Made by a program: the position numbers and the translations under genes
Notes under the pieces: generated by a model
What the model saw: the letters and a program-made list of their open reading frames with translations, nothing else
Databases searched by the model: none
Told to the model about the DNA's origin: nothing
Source of the DNA: Roseateles puraquae
GTDB taxonomy: Bacteria; Pseudomonadota; Gammaproteobacteria; Burkholderiales; Burkholderiaceae_C
NCBI RefSeq assembly: GCF_002205845.1
Contig: NZ_NISI01000001.1
Coordinates: 1,054,001 to 1,118,000, forward strand
Direction of reading: 5' to 3'
Length of the DNA stretch: 64,000 nucleotides
Shown here: positions 63,441 through 64,000 of the stretch, in pieces
Numbering within the stretch: the first letter of the stretch is position 1
Layout: every line of letters begins with the position of its first letter

Positions 63441-64000
63441 TCACCAGTCGCGCAGCTTAACCCGCAACCTGGCGATGGACTGACTGTGCAGCTGGCAGAC
63501 CCGGGACTCCGTGACCTTGAGCACGGCCGCGATCTCCTTGAGGTTCATGTCGTGCTCGTAGTACATGCTCATCACGAACTGCTCGCGCTCGGGCAGGTTC
63601 TTGATGGCCGCCACCAGCGCCTCGCGCATGCGGTGGTCCTGCAGCTGGGCCATTGGGTTGCTGGCCTCGTCAGCGACATGGCGATCGAGGAAGTCCTCGT
63701 CGCCGTCATCGCCGGACATGTCCTCCAGATACACCAGCTGCGTGCCGCGCACCTTGGACAGCAGGTCCTGGTACTCGGCCAGCGGCAGGCCCATCTCGGC
63801 GGCAATCTCGGCTTCGCTGGGCGCTCGGCCCAGGCGCTGCTCGACCTTGTGCACCGCCACCTCGATCTCGCGCTGCTGGCGGCGCGTGCCGCGGCTCATC
63901 CAGTCGCCGCCGCGCAACTCGTCGAGCATCGCACCGCGGATGCGCTGCGTGGCGAAGGTCTCGAACTGCACGCCCTGCTCGGCATCGAAGCGCGAGAGCG
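63441..64000 (-). CDS. fliA: RNA polymerase sigma factor FliA (sigma-28), 3' part
   Basis: The 3' part of fliA; the start lies beyond the right window edge. Visible residues include FETFATQRIRGAMLDELRGG of region 2/3, then AEMGLPLAEYQDLLSKVRGT and the region 4 helix-turn-helix (MREALVAAIKNLPEREQFVM and LKEIAAVLKVTESRVCQLHS). FliA transcribes late flagellar and chemotaxis genes and is held by FlgM (32.9 kb). The flgMN promoter in this window matches its consensus. Confidence 0.95.
   Translation of the reverse strand, partial: LSRFDAEQGVQFETFATQRIRGAMLDELRGGDWMSRGTRRQQREIEVAVHKVEQRLGRAPSEAEIAAEMGLPLAEYQDLLSKVRGTQLVYLEDMSGDDGDEDFLDRHVADEASNPMAQLQDHRMREALVAAIKNLPEREQFVMSMYYEHDMNLKEIAAVLKVTESRVCQLHSQSIARLRVKLRDW

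Overview
The window is about 64 kb of GC-rich (roughly 68-70% by eye), densely coding bacterial chromosome. Gene content points to a motile betaproteobacterium of the order Burkholderiales: DUF3460 and DUF1841 proteins, a small FtrA/rhodanese pair, a PEP-CTERM protein, a minCDE locus, a metG-scpA neighbourhood, and a flagellar layout of flgN-flgM-flgA facing flgB to flgL with fliA nearby. I would place it near the Rubrivivax/Roseateles/Leptothrix group, but that is inference without any database search. No rRNA, tRNA, CRISPR array, prophage or transposase gene was seen.

1-12.2 kb is housekeeping and accessory: the tail of a chemoreceptor, a membrane protein, glnS, two orphan periplasmic binding-protein-like genes flanking a 74-residue gene, the RNA helicase gene dbpA, a SUI1/YciH protein, a PEP-CTERM protein, an S9 peptidase, and a rhodanese divergent from an FtrA-like regulator. 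12.2-23.3 kb holds a 1-Cys peroxiredoxin, two tandem chemoreceptors ending in a CheR-tether-like pentapeptide, dusC with a YgjP-like metallopeptidase, a short ferredoxin, a serine hydrolase, an acyltransferase and minCDE. A 0.6 kb gap at 23.3-23.9 kb carries a cluster of DnaA-box-like sequences. 23.9-32.5 kb runs metG, DUF1275, DUF3460, scpA, DUF808, MaoC, a KefF/KefC-type pair and DUF1841.

32.5-51.6 kb is the flagellar rod/hook/ring block. flgN, flgM and flgA read leftward, with a very good FliA (sigma-28) promoter in front of flgM. flgB,C,D,E,F,G,H and flgI,J,K,L read rightward. The rightward operon is split between flgH and flgI by a 6.5 kb block of six leftward genes: an M20 amidohydrolase, a GntR/ABC-ATPase/permease operon, and two glycan-type genes. 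The gaps flgF-flgG, flgG-flgH, flgH-block and flgI-flgJ all hold repeat-type palindromic DNA. The most striking is a 265 bp element with 31 bp terminal inverted repeats and two internal hairpins that fills the flgF-flgG gap.

51.7-64 kb is a signalling block: a YuxH-like EAL/HDOD protein, a multi-PAS HisKA_2-type kinase followed by an ANTAR response regulator, a membrane kinase, an Hpt protein overlapping a REC-PAS-GGDEF-EAL protein (with an unusual insertion between the I-site position and GGDEF), a diguanylate cyclase, a cytoplasmic chemoreceptor with its sensor region at the C-terminus, and the 3' part of fliA. The juxtaposition suggests coupling of flagellar assembly, chemotaxis and cyclic-di-GMP signalling.

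I found no single system that I can confidently call undescribed. The best candidates for a second look are the intergenic repeat families inside the flg operon, the modified GGDEF domain, the HisKA_2/ANTAR pair with no visible RNA target, and the GntR-controlled ABC operon with its palindromic operator.
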